Shown: positions 7,929 through 15,691 of the stretch, piece by piece
Numbering within the stretch: the first letter of the stretch is position 1
How the letters are laid out: each line of letters starts with the position of its first letter
Assembly (NCBI GenBank): GCA_910586445.1
Contig: CAJUHV010000020.1
Span: forward strand, 1-29,338
DNA length: 29,338 bases
Direction: 5' to 3'
Origin: an uncultured Eubacterium sp.
GTDB lineage: Bacteria > Bacillota > Clostridia > Lachnospirales > Lachnospiraceae
Made by a program: the position numbers and the translations under genes
The notes under the pieces: model-generated
Seen by the model: the letters and a program-made list of their open reading frames with translations, nothing else
Databases searched by the model: none
What the model was told of the DNA's origin: nothing

Positions 7929-9041
7929 TCAGCTGCCTGCTGCATTAAAATTTACTGGGAGGATCAGATATACATATTGATTGACATCATCACGGATAAA
8001 GCACGGTGCCTTTGGGTTTACCATATACAGTGTTACCTCTTCATCATCAATGACACGGAGCGCATCGACGAAAAACTTAGGATTAAATCCAATCAGCATA
8101 TCCTTGCCTTCTTTTTCGATCTCAATGACTTCATTCATTGAACCGATAAAAGATGTGATCTTTAACTCCATATGATCGTCTGCCACATCCATAATAATCG
8201 GTTTTTTGTCCCCTTCCTTTACCAGCAGTGTGGCACGGTCAATACATTCCAGCAGCTCCCGCTTATTAATTTTTACTTTTGTCTCGTAAGCGGAAGAAAT
8301 CATCTGGTCAATTTTAAAGTATTCCCCGTCAATCAGCCTTGATACAACAATCGTTTTTTCAAATTCAAATGTAATATGATTATCTGTTATAAATAAATCT
8401 ACGTATTCTTCCGCAGAGCCAGGCAGTATTTTGCTGATTTCCTGCAGGGTCTTGCCTGGTACGATGACTTTTTTATTTTCACTCGTATTTGACAGTTCTA
8501 TATTCCGCAGTGAAATACGATGTCCGTCCAAAGAAGCAACTCTTAGCGTATTTTCATTTATTTCAAATAACTCCCCGGTCATTAATTTATTAGTATCATT
8601 GTCTGCAATTGAAAAAATAGTCTGCCTTATCACTTCTTTTAATGTAAACTGTGTAATTGAGATCGGTTCATTTTTTTCTACAGACGGCAGATACGAAAAA
8701 TCATCACCTAATTTACCCATAATATTAAATTTCGCTTTTTCACATGTAATAACTGTCTGGAGAGATTCATCGGATGTAATTACAATATCACTGTCAGGCA
8801 GCTTGCGTACAATTTCTGAAAAGATCTTTGCGTCTAAGGCAATGATTCCTGGTTCTTCAATCGTACCTTCTATTGAAGTTTCTATTCCTAATTCTGTATC
8901 ATTTGCTATTAACCGGATCTCGCCCTGTGAGGCATCGATTAAAATACATTCCAAAATGGGCATTGTCGTTCTTGTAGGAACTGCCTTTATGGCAATATTT
9001 ACTCCATAGAGCAAATTTGCTTTTGAACAAATCAGCTTCAT
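7929..9041 (-). CDS. dnaN: DNA polymerase III beta subunit (sliding clamp)
   Basis: The ring-shaped processivity clamp for DNA polymerase III, 370 residues. It shows the three-domain family pattern: MKLICSKANLLYGVNIAIKAVPTRTT at the N-terminus, FSIADNDTNKLMTG and LDGHRISLR in the middle domain, and the C-terminal IDDEEVTLYMVNPKAPCFIRDD with YLILPVN near the end, where clamp-binding peptides dock. The start is the ATG at 9041: AAGGAG lies about eight bases upstream. A longer reading from an in-frame TTG at 9059 would place the Shine-Dalgarno inside the gene and was rejected. It lies 318 bases downstream of dnaA across an origin-like spacer. Confidence 0.96.
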   Translation of the reverse strand: MKLICSKANLLYGVNIAIKAVPTRTTMPILECILIDASQGEIRLIANDTELGIETSIEGTIEEPGIIALDAKIFSEIVRKLPDSDIVITSDESLQTVITCEKAKFNIMGKLGDDFSYLPSVEKNEPISITQFTLKEVIRQTIFSIADNDTNKLMTGELFEINENTLRVASLDGHRISLRNIELSNTSENKKVIVPGKTLQEISKILPGSAEEYVDLFITDNHITFEFEKTIVVSRLIDGEYFKIDQMISSAYETKVKINKRELLECIDRATLLVKEGDKKPIIMDVADDHMELKITSFIGSMNEVIEIEKEGKDMLIGFNPKFFVDALRVIDDEEVTLYMVNPKAPCFIRDDVNQYVYLILPVNFNAAGS

Positions 9042-9359
9042 GTGTATAACTCCTTTCAAGGTGAATCATATAAATAAATATATATATTACTTCGTAATCA
9101 TAATCATAGGGGCAGTGTAAATGTGTAAAAGTACTTTAACCCCTTAAAAAATCAATCAATTATTATTGGAATAACTACGTGAAGAACTTAGGGACAGCTG
9201 TTCGATAACTTGTGTAAAACTTGAACAAGTTATTTTGAGTAAAAATTATCTGGCGAAAAATGTGGATTTATCCCGTGTAATTCACAAGAAATACAATAGT
9301 TATCCACTATTTTGGGCAATTATACACAATAAAATGTGGATAACTATTGCGTTTTTAAT
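9042..9359. other. dnaA-dnaN intergenic region, candidate oriC unwinding part
   Basis: This 318-base gap has no ORF of note. Next to dnaA it holds a DnaA-box cluster at 9300-9343. Toward dnaN it holds an AT-rich tract (about 9066-9090, alternating TAAATA/TATATA) and a run of TAATCA/TAATCATAG triplets (about 9095-9110). In Bacillus the unwinding element and DnaA-trio lie in the equivalent place. The triplets do not cleanly match the published trio pattern, so the exact melting site is inference. Confidence 0.6.
9300..9343. promoter_or_regulatory. DnaA-box cluster in the dnaA-dnaN gap
   Basis: Three 9-mers related to TTATNCACA lie within 44 bases: TTATCCACT at 9300-9308 (one mismatch), TTATACACA at 9320-9328 (fits the degenerate consensus) and TGTGGATAA at 9335-9343 (perfect, opposite strand). 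The close spacing and position beside dnaA support DnaA binding at oriC and probably autoregulation. Confidence 0.8.
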
Positions 9360-10724
9360 CTAATTAGGGTTGATTTTTTTTCGAATGGTTTCAATTAAAC
9401 TGCGTGTAGCTTCTTTATTGTTATATTCCGTATCGATTTTTTCAATTCCATGAATGATTGTAGAGTGGTCACGGCCTCCTAAGACTTCACCGATTGAGGC
9501 GAGTGAGGCACCGGTCATATTTTTGCATAAATACATGGCAATCTGTCGCGGCCTTACAATGTCGCTGCTGCGGGATTTTGAAATAAGCTGTTCAGGTGTT
9601 TTCTGAAAATGTTCAGCAACTATTTCAATGATAAGCTGCGGGGTTACTTCCTTATGTAAATCCGGATTAATGATGCTTTCCAGCTGCTCTTTTGCGGTAT
9701 CAATCGTAAGATCTACATGAGTCAGTCGTGAAAAAGCCATCAGTCGGTTCAGGGCACCCTCCAACTCACGGATATTGGACTTTATATTCGTTGCTATGTA
9801 TTTGATGATCTCATCGTCAAGCTCAAAATCATCCATTTCTTTTTTTTTGCGGAGAATTGCCATACGTGTCTCGTAATCAGGCGATCCGATATCGGCCATA
9901 CAGCCCCACTGGAAACGAGAGCGGAACCTTTCTTCAAGAGTTGTCATTTCTTTTGGTGGTTTATCACTGGATATGACAATCTGCTTGCCTGAATTGTATA
10001 GAGCATTAAACGTATTGAAAAATTCTTCCTGTGTCCGGTCTTTACCTATAATAAATTGAATATCATCTATTAGAAGCACATCTACGTTTCGATATTTGTC
10101 ACGGATTGCATTGATCTGAGAGTTGCTGCCGTTTCGGATCGCATCAATCACTTCGTTCGTAAAGGCTTCGGATGTAACATACTGTATTTTTAGTTCTGGG
10201 TGATTGGCCAGAATGTGATGGGCAATCGAATGCATTAAATGTGTCTTGCCTAATCCTACGCCTCCCCATAAAAATAGCGGATTAAATTTTTTTTCTGGAT
10301 TTGCGGCCTCTTCTGCAACTACAAGAGAAATTGTGTGAGCCAGCTTATTATTGCTGCCGACGACAAAGGTATCAAATGTATAGTTCGGGTTAAGGTCATA
10401 ATTTTCTTTCGGTGCAGCGTCATCCTGCATAGCAATTGATTTAGCTGGTTTGGGCTTTAATTTCTTTGCGTCTTCTGGAAGAATGAATTCTACATCATAA
10501 TCTACACCTGTCATTTCAAAAATTACAATTTTGAGCGGGGTCAGGTATTTCTTTGAAATATAGTTTAATGCAATCTGCTCTGGAGGAACAAGGACGTATA
10601 GCTTATTATCATCAATTTGAAATATTTCCAGAGGCTTGATCCAGGAGTTATACACAATATTGGAAAGTTCATATTCTGTTTTTACTGCTAATAGTATATC
10701 TTGCCATTTTTCCTCAACTAACAT
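9360..10724 (-). CDS. dnaA: Chromosomal replication initiator DnaA
   Basis: The AAA+ initiator that binds DnaA boxes and melts oriC; 454 residues from the chosen start, close to Bacillus DnaA. Domain I is at the N-terminus (WQDILLAVKTEYELSNIVYNSWIKP, interrupted here for brevity). A short linker precedes the AAA+ core with Walker A GGVGLGKTH (154-162) and Walker B VDVLLIDD (214-221). The C-terminal helix-turn-helix signature GGRDHSTIIHGIEKI starts at 416. The start is the ATG at 10724, with CGGAG eight bases upstream. An in-frame ATG at 10751 lacks a ribosome site. DnaA boxes on both sides suggest autoregulation. Confidence 0.96.
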   Translation of the reverse strand: MLVEEKWQDILLAVKTEYELSNIVYNSWIKPLEIFQIDDNKLYVLVPPEQIALNYISKKYLTPLKIVIFEMTGVDYDVEFILPEDAKKLKPKPAKSIAMQDDAAPKENYDLNPNYTFDTFVVGSNNKLAHTISLVVAEEAANPEKKFNPLFLWGGVGLGKTHLMHSIAHHILANHPELKIQYVTSEAFTNEVIDAIRNGSNSQINAIRDKYRNVDVLLIDDIQFIIGKDRTQEEFFNTFNALYNSGKQIVISSDKPPKEMTTLEERFRSRFQWGCMADIGSPDYETRMAILRKKKEMDDFELDDEIIKYIATNIKSNIRELEGALNRLMAFSRLTHVDLTIDTAKEQLESIINPDLHKEVTPQLIIEIVAEHFQKTPEQLISKSRSSDIVRPRQIAMYLCKNMTGASLASIGEVLGGRDHSTIIHGIEKIDTEYNNKEATRSLIETIRKKINPN

Positions 10725-10783
10725 ATTATTTTCTCCGTTATTTTCAAACATTATAAAAAAGCAGATAAAGAACCACTCTACTT

Positions 10784-10812
10784 ATCATAAACTATAATGA
10801 AGGATTTAGCAA
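10784..10812 (-). promoter_or_regulatory. Candidate dnaA promoter
   Basis: On the minus strand TTGCTA (complement at 10807-10812), a 17-base spacer and TATGAT (complement at 10784-10789) precede dnaA by about 60 bases. The -10 matches five of six and the -35 four of six. DnaA-like 9-mers start about 55 bases upstream, so DnaA could regulate it. Confidence 0.45.
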
Positions 10813-10865
10813 TTAAAAAGTTTAAGGTATTTTTAGTTAAATAATTAACGATCTATTTTTAGGGC

Positions 10866-11138
10866 TTTTCCACAAATGTAAATAAAAAATCAACAGGTTG
10901 ATCTGCGTGTTGATAATATGTTTTGCGGATATGGAAAAAGATAAAATTAGCGTGGAAAAAGCCGATTTTGGGTGGATAATTACTGTGGAATGGTGTTATA
11001 ATCCAAAGGGAAAAGAAAGTTATCCACAGTTATCCACGTTGTTAGAAGCTAGTAAATTCAAGGCTTCGGGGAAAATTAGTTAAAATTATGTGGATAAATA
11101 TGTGTATAAGTCTGGTGGAGCGGTGTTTATGTGGATAA
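10866..11138. promoter_or_regulatory. DnaA-box cluster upstream of dnaA
   Basis: Perfect 9-mers are TTATCCACA at 11020-11028 and TGTGGATAA at 11089-11097 and 11130-11138. TGTGTATAA at 11101-11109 fits the degenerate consensus. One-mismatch sites are at 10866-10874, 10908-10916, 10971-10979 and 11030-11038. Both orientations occur, with several sites spaced by only a few bases, as expected for cooperative DnaA binding. Confidence 0.85.
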
Positions 11139-11202
11139 CTTTTTCACAATTCAGATACGGTAAGGAAAAATCATAAAAAAATTATAAATAACAATGTTTT
11201 TC

Positions 11203-11230
11203 TTGACTTGCGCATCTTTTTTGGTATAAT
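11203..11230 (+). promoter_or_regulatory. rpmH promoter
   Basis: TTGACT at 11203-11208 and a perfect TATAAT at 11225-11230 with a 16-base spacer. The site lies about 60 bases before rpmH and just after the last DnaA box, and would drive rpmH and probably the rnpA-yidD-yidC-jag series. Confidence 0.75.
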
Positions 11231-11292
11231 ATTAATGGTATTTTTTCATTATTAATAATTTGATAATATTTGACAGAGGAGGTGCATGTGAT

Positions 11293-11427
11293 ATGAAAAT
11301 GACGTATCAGCCAAATAGAAGACATAGATCGAAGGTACACGGATTTAGAAAGAGAATGAGTACTGCAGGCGGAAGAAAGGTATTGGCTGCAAGAAGACTA
11401 AAAGGAAGAAAGAGATTATCAGCATAG
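11293..11427 (+). CDS. rpmH: 50S ribosomal protein L34
   Basis: A 44-residue, very basic protein with the L34 signature MKMTYQPNRRHRSK followed by HGFRKRMSTAGGRKVL and AARRLKGRKRLSA. It is a component of the large ribosomal subunit. An AGAGGAGG sequence precedes the ATG at 11293, with about ten bases between; ATG codon 3 is a possible alternative start. It is the first gene rightward of the origin, divergent from dnaA, as in nearly all Firmicutes. Confidence 0.96.
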   Translation: MKMTYQPNRRHRSKVHGFRKRMSTAGGRKVLAARRLKGRKRLSA

Positions 11428-11452
11428 GCCACATCTTTTGTGGTCTTTCTTC
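11426..11452 (+). terminator. Attenuator or weak terminator after rpmH
   Basis: GGCCACA and TGTGGTC form a seven-pair stem (one G-U) around a short T-rich loop, followed by TTTCTTCTT. It directly follows the rpmH stop and could make L34 mRNA more abundant than the rnpA message. Confidence 0.55.
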
Positions 11453-11462
11453 TTATTTACAG

Positions 11463-11520
11463 CGGTTATTTTTTAAAACTTTAGGCAGCTTGCAATGAAA
11501 AAATCCCTTAAAAATAACCG
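11463..11520 (+). repeat. Long-loop inverted repeat in the rpmH-rnpA spacer
   Basis: CGGTTATTTTT (11463-11473) is exactly complementary to AAAAATAACCG (11510-11520), separated by 36 bases. It lies about 50 bases upstream of the rnpA start. It may be a processing or regulatory stem; no known family was recognised. Confidence 0.55.
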
Positions 11521-11568
11521 TTATGTTATCTTAAAGACTTGGACAAGATCTATTGCAGAAAGGAATTT

Positions 11569-11910
11569 ATGAAATTTTCTGAGTCACTGAAAAAGAATAT
11601 CGATTTTCAGAAAGTGTATTGTGAAGGGAAGTCCTATGCAAACCGTTATCTGGTCATGTATGTACTTCAAAATGGGACTGAGCGCAATAGGATAGGAATT
11701 TCTGTTAGTAAGAAAGTGGGCAACAGCATTATCAGGCACCGTGTCAAACGCCTGATTAAAGAAGCCTATAGACTACATGAGGACATGTTTAATAGTGGTT
11801 TAGACATTGTAGTTATCGCAAGAGTGTCAGCCAAGGAAATCTCTTTCTGGGAAGCGGAGAGCGCCCTGCTGCATCTTGGAGGTCTTCATCATATTTCTAA
11901 AAATAAATAA
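11569..11910 (+). CDS. rnpA: Ribonuclease P protein component
   Basis: A 113-residue basic protein that binds the RNase P RNA and helps mature tRNA 5' ends. The family signature GNSIIRHRVKRLIKEAYR (residues 51-68) is complete and preceded by RIGISVSKKV. The start is ATG 11569, with AAAGGA five bases upstream; a longer reading from 11539 adds ten residues unlike the family and lacks a ribosome site. It sits between rpmH and yidD, as in most bacteria. Confidence 0.95.
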   Translation: MKFSESLKKNIDFQKVYCEGKSYANRYLVMYVLQNGTERNRIGISVSKKVGNSIIRHRVKRLIKEAYRLHEDMFNSGLDIVVIARVSAKEISFWEAESALLHLGGLHHISKNK

Positions 11911-11929
11911 AAAAGAAGATGGAATAAAA

Positions 11930-12139
11930 TTGAAAAAAATAATGATCTTATGCATTAAATTTTATAAAAGGTACTTATCGCCATTGAAAACAGTTAAATG
12001 TCCTTATATTCCGTCATGTTCGGATTATGCAATTGAGGCAATTGCAAAGCATGGGCCGGTGAAGGGCGGGCTATTGGCCTGTTGGAGGATTTTACGCTGT
12101 AATCCTTTTTCAAGGGGCGGTTATGATCCTGTTCCATAA
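11930..12139 (+). CDS. yidD: Membrane protein insertion efficiency factor YidD
   Basis: A 69-residue protein with the YidD cysteine pattern: FYKRYLSPLKTVKCPYIPSCSDYAIEAI, HGPVKGG, then CWRILRCNPFSRGGYDPVP (each part of one family-wide signature). It is a small, membrane-associated protein that assists YidC-dependent insertion. The TTG at 11930 gives the usual N-terminus (LKKIMILCIKFYKRYLSP) and is preferred. An ATG at 11942 would trim four residues, and a TTG at 11876 would overlap rnpA. It lies 19 bases after rnpA and 12 before yidC. Confidence 0.9.
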   Translation: MKKIMILCIKFYKRYLSPLKTVKCPYIPSCSDYAIEAIAKHGPVKGGLLACWRILRCNPFSRGGYDPVP

Positions 12140-12151
12140 GGAGGTAAACAA

Positions 12152-13423
12152 TTGACGACGATCATGCTGACACAGTATTCGGGAGCTATTTTAGGACCGA
12201 TTGCAAAAATATTAGGCTGGATAATGAATTGGATTTATCTATTTTTGCAGAATGTGTTTGGAATTGAGAATATCGGCCTTACAATTATTGTATTAACGAT
12301 TTTGATTTATATGTGTATGCTGCCATTGACAGTACGTACACAAAAGTTTTCTAAGCTGCAGCAGAGAATGCAGCCTGAGACGAAAGCTATCCAGGAAAAA
12401 TATAAAGGCAAAAGGGATCAGCAGTCCCAAATGGCAATGAATGAGGAAATGCAGGAATTATATGCGAAATACGGCATTTCTCCGACAGGTTCTTGTCTGC
12501 CTATGCTTTTACAGCTGCCGGTATTTTTGGCACTGTACCGTATGATTTATAATGTACCTGCTTATGTGTCAAGTGTAAAATCAGCTTTTGACGGAATTGT
12601 AGAAGGCATTGTCAATACGCCGGGATATCAGGATATTATGGATAAATTTGTCGAAGCTGAAAAGCTGACCTCGGTGGGCGCTGATTTTCATAATGAAGAT
12701 CTTCTGGTAGTAAAAAACTATATCGTAGATACGGTTTATAAAATGTCAACATCGGCATGGGATACTTTAAGGGAATCATTTCCAAGTCTGATTGATGTGA
12801 TTGATTCTACTGAGACACAGTTAAATCATGTAAATAATTTTCTTGGAATGAATATTTCGGATTCACCATTTGCAATTATTACAAACAGCATGGCCTCTCA
12901 TTCCTATCTGTTTGTATTTTTAGCTTTGATGGTGCCGATTTCTTCTTATGCTTCTCAGATGCTGAACATTAAGCTTATGCCTCAGGCAGATACAGATCCG
13001 AATAGTGCAATGGCAAAGCAGCTGAAAGCCATGAATTATACAATGCCGATTTTTTCTCTGTTTTTATGTTTTACCGTTCCGGTAGGTCTTGGCATTTATT
13101 GGCTCTTCAGCTCGCTGACAAGGGGTGTCCAGCAGTATTTTGTAAATAAGCATATACAAAATCTGGATCTGGATGATGTGATCGCGCAGAATCTGGAGAA
13201 ACGCAAGAAGAAATTGGAAAAAATGGGAATTAACGAAAATCAGATCCGCAGCGCAGCCCGCATGAATACGAAAAGCAGTGTACAGTTATCTGCGTCCATG
13301 ACAAAAGAAGAGAGAGATTCCAAAATAGAAAAAGCATATTCTTATAGAAAAGAAGCCAACCCGAACAGCTTGACAGCAAAAGCAAATTTGGTAAAGGATT
13401 TTAACGAGAGAAATAATAAATAA
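12152..13423 (+). CDS. yidC: Membrane protein insertase YidC/OxaA
   Basis: A 423-residue inner-membrane insertase that places proteins in the membrane with or without SecYEG. Membrane segments are visible near residues 12-35, 42-60, 118-135, in the segment beginning SYLFVFLALMVPISS, and in TMPIFSLFLCFTVPVGLGIYWLFS. The YidC core shows PLTVRTQKFSKLQQRMQP and a basic cytosolic loop. A basic tail (EKRKKKLEKMGI) could contact the ribosome. No lipoprotein signal cysteine is seen. The start is a TTG at 12152 with AAGGAGG seven bases upstream; the ATG at 12164 is too far from it. The loop between the second and third core segments (about residues 145-230) is long. Confidence 0.94.
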   Translation: MTTIMLTQYSGAILGPIAKILGWIMNWIYLFLQNVFGIENIGLTIIVLTILIYMCMLPLTVRTQKFSKLQQRMQPETKAIQEKYKGKRDQQSQMAMNEEMQELYAKYGISPTGSCLPMLLQLPVFLALYRMIYNVPAYVSSVKSAFDGIVEGIVNTPGYQDIMDKFVEAEKLTSVGADFHNEDLLVVKNYIVDTVYKMSTSAWDTLRESFPSLIDVIDSTETQLNHVNNFLGMNISDSPFAIITNSMASHSYLFVFLALMVPISSYASQMLNIKLMPQADTDPNSAMAKQLKAMNYTMPIFSLFLCFTVPVGLGIYWLFSSLTRGVQQYFVNKHIQNLDLDDVIAQNLEKRKKKLEKMGINENQIRSAARMNTKSSVQLSASMTKEERDSKIEKAYSYRKEANPNSLTAKANLVKDFNERNNK

Positions 13424-13439
13424 AGGGAGAGGTTTTGTG

Positions 13440-14066
13440 ATGGAGTTTATTGAAGTAAGTGCAAAGACCGTCAATGATGCAATTACAGATGCTTTAGTTC
13501 AGCTCGGTGTTACAAGCAGCCAGCTGGAATATGAAGTGGTAAACGAAGGAAGTACAGGATTTTTAGGATTTGGCAGCAAACCAGCAGTCATAAAAGCAAG
13601 AAAGAAATTTTCTATAGAAGACACTGTCAGGGATTTTTTGAAACGTGTTTTTGAAGCAATGGATATGGAAGTAGAAATTATTTCTAAATACGATGAAGAC
13701 AGCAGCATGGTTGAAGTAGAATTTAAAGGCAGTGAGATGGGAGTTCTGATTGGCAAACGGGGGCAGACGCTGGATTCTCTGCAGTACCTTACCAATCTGG
13801 CGGTAAACAAACAGTCGGATAAGTATGTGAAGGTTAAGCTGGATACAGAAGACTATCGCAAAAGGAGAAAAGATACGCTGGAAAATCTTGCAAAGAACAT
13901 ATCTTATAAGGTAAAGCGCACAAAACGTCCAGTCGCATTAGAGCCGATGAATCCGTTTGAGAGACGTGTGATTCATTCTGCACTTCAGAATGACCGGTTT
14001 GTGTCAACACATAGTGAAGGTGAAGAACCTTATAGGCATGTAGTTGTTACATTAAAAAGAAATTAG
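13440..14066 (+). CDS. jag: Jag/KhpB (EloR) RNA-binding protein
   Basis: A 208-residue cytoplasmic RNA-binding protein with three family domains. The Jag N-domain starts MEFIEVSAKTVNDAITDAL and contains GSTGFLGFGSKPAVI. A KH domain follows with MGVLIGKRGQTLDSLQYL, and a C-terminal R3H domain has FERRVIHSALQ and a histidine-rich end. In Gram-positives, KhpB partners KhpA and influences cell elongation and division. It starts 16 bases after yidC, its usual neighbour. A GTG at 13437 is directly adjacent to ATG 13440; GGGAGAGG upstream fits the ATG better. Confidence 0.93.
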   Translation: MEFIEVSAKTVNDAITDALVQLGVTSSQLEYEVVNEGSTGFLGFGSKPAVIKARKKFSIEDTVRDFLKRVFEAMDMEVEIISKYDEDSSMVEVEFKGSEMGVLIGKRGQTLDSLQYLTNLAVNKQSDKYVKVKLDTEDYRKRRKDTLENLAKNISYKVKRTKRPVALEPMNPFERRVIHSALQNDRFVSTHSEGEEPYRHVVVTLKRN

Positions 14067-14190
14067 CATTTAATAAATGTTATTTAATGCAGAGAGATTC
14101 TTATTAAGATAGGTACTGAGACAGAAGTTGATCGGTATTGAGATGGATCTTGAGATCGATGTTGAGATAGAATGTAGGCAGCGAAAATTG
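14067..14190. other. Spacer with short degenerate TTGAGAT repeats
   Basis: Between jag and its terminator, 14110-14175 holds several imperfect direct repeats of a TTGAGATNGAT-like motif about 15-18 bases apart. No ORF or known RNA is evident. Confidence 0.4.
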
Positions 14191-14229
14191 AAAAGACTGT
14201 GTTCAAATAATTTTGAACACAGTCTTTTT
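14191..14229. terminator. Bidirectional-type intrinsic terminator between jag and mnmE
   Basis: GACTGTGTTCAAA (14195-14207) and TTTGAACACAGTC (14212-14224) form a perfect 13-pair stem with a 4-base TAAT loop. A-run and T-run extend it to 17 pairs and provide a U-tract on either strand. It ends the rpmH-to-jag series and separates mnmE from it. Confidence 0.9.
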
Positions 14230-14308
14230 AAATCTAAAACAATATATCTTATCAGGATTTAATATATAGTAAAAGTCTTATGTTCTTAGTGGAAGGAATG
14301 ATTTTGAT

Positions 14309-15679
14309 ATGAATATAGATACAATTGCAGCGATTGCTACTGCTATGGCGAGTGCTGGTATTGGGATTATAAGGATCAGCGGTAGAGAAGCAGTAGAGGT
14401 TGCTGATCGTGTTTTTTCTGCAAAGAGTGGAAAATCTTTACAGGATTCTGCTTCTCATACAATCCATTATGGATTTATAGTAGAAGACGGTACGATGATT
14501 GATGAGGTTCTTGTAATGTTAATGAAGGCGCCTCATAGTTATACGAGAGAAGATACTGTAGAAATCAACTGCCACGGCGGAGTGCTCGTTATGCGGAAGA
14601 TTTTGGAGACCGTGATCCGGCATGGAGCACGTCCTGCAGAACCTGGAGAATTTACGAAGCGTGCATTTTTAAATGGCCGTATGGATCTGACTCAGGCAGA
14701 GTCGGTTATTGATATTATTAATTCACAAAATGATTTTGCATGGAAAAGCTCTATAAATCAGCTGAGCGGAGCTCTGCTCAGTAAAATCAGAGAATATCGG
14801 GAAAAGATTATTCATGAGACGGCTTTTATTGAATCGGCAATTGACGACCCTGAGCATTATTCGCTGGAAGGATACGAAGATCATTTATCAGAAATCGTAG
14901 AAGGGCTGGAAAAAGAGCTCAAAGGTCTGCTGGATACAGCGGACTATGGCAGGGTACTGCGTGAAGGTATCCATACTGTGATAGTAGGAAAACCAAATGT
15001 AGGAAAATCATCTCTGCTGAATCTGTTGGTCGGGTCAGAACGGGCGATTGTCACGGATATTGCTGGAACGACGAGGGATGTTATAGAAGAGCACATCAGT
15101 CTTAATGGGATCAGCCTTCATATAATCGATACAGCCGGTATTCATCAGACAGATGATATTGTAGAAAAAGTTGGAGTAGATAAGGCTAAAGAATATATAA
15201 TAAATGCTGATTTAATTTTATATGTTGCGGATGGATCAGATAAATTATCTGAAGAAGATTATGAAATTGCCCGGATGATCAAGAATAGGAATGTAATTGT
15301 GCTGTTGAATAAATCTGACCTGCAGCAGAAAATAAACATGGATGATTTAACACATATATCAGAGCATATTATATCCATTTCTGCGAAAGAAGGAGACGGA
15401 ATTAAGGAGTTGTCGGATCTGATTACCAGCATGTTTTTACATGGCAGGATTTCTTTTAATGACGAAGTAATCATTACAAATATGCGGCATAAAAAGGAAC
15501 TGATGAATGCTATGGAGAGCCTGAGGCTGGTGAGAGAGTCGATAGCTGCACAGATGCCGGAAGATTTTTACTCGATCGACCTGATCAATGCATATGAGTC
15601 TCTCGGGAATATTATTGGAGAGTCGATAGAAGATGATCTGGCAGATGAGATATTTTCGAAATTTTGCATGGGAAAATAA
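14309..15679 (+). CDS. mnmE: tRNA modification GTPase MnmE
   Basis: A 456-residue potassium-activated GTPase that, with MnmG, installs the (carboxymethyl)aminomethyl group on U34 of certain tRNAs. The N-terminal folate-binding domain shows DTIAAI and AGIGIIRISG (residues 4-25). The G domain, inserted in a helical domain, has G1 GKPNVGKS (227-234), DTAG (274-277) and NKSD near 336. The C-terminal FCMGK (452-456) carries the conserved catalytic-site cysteine motif. A GGAAGGAATG sequence lies upstream of the ATG, with somewhat long spacing. It is 12 bases before mnmG, so the pair is an operon. Confidence 0.96.
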   Translation: MNIDTIAAIATAMASAGIGIIRISGREAVEVADRVFSAKSGKSLQDSASHTIHYGFIVEDGTMIDEVLVMLMKAPHSYTREDTVEINCHGGVLVMRKILETVIRHGARPAEPGEFTKRAFLNGRMDLTQAESVIDIINSQNDFAWKSSINQLSGALLSKIREYREKIIHETAFIESAIDDPEHYSLEGYEDHLSEIVEGLEKELKGLLDTADYGRVLREGIHTVIVGKPNVGKSSLLNLLVGSERAIVTDIAGTTRDVIEEHISLNGISLHIIDTAGIHQTDDIVEKVGVDKAKEYIINADLILYVADGSDKLSEEDYEIARMIKNRNVIVLLNKSDLQQKINMDDLTHISEHIISISAKEGDGIKELSDLITSMFLHGRISFNDEVIITNMRHKKELMNAMESLRLVRESIAAQMPEDFYSIDLINAYESLGNIIGESIEDDLADEIFSKFCMGK

Positions 15680-15691
15680 GAGGTATTTAGA

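Larger units (their letters stand above)
10725..11292. other. dnaA-rpmH divergent intergenic region, candidate oriC
   Basis: A 568-base AT-rich gap between divergent genes, with no credible ORF. It holds a candidate dnaA promoter, at least six perfect or near-perfect DnaA boxes and the rpmH promoter. Gene direction switches here from leftward to rightward, which fits replication forks leaving in both directions. Together with 9300-9343 it forms a bipartite origin like that of Bacillus subtilis. Confidence 0.8.

Noticed and set aside
10898..11083. Plus-strand 61-residue ORF between dnaA and rpmH
   Set aside because: It covers several DnaA boxes; no ribosome site and no protein-like features.
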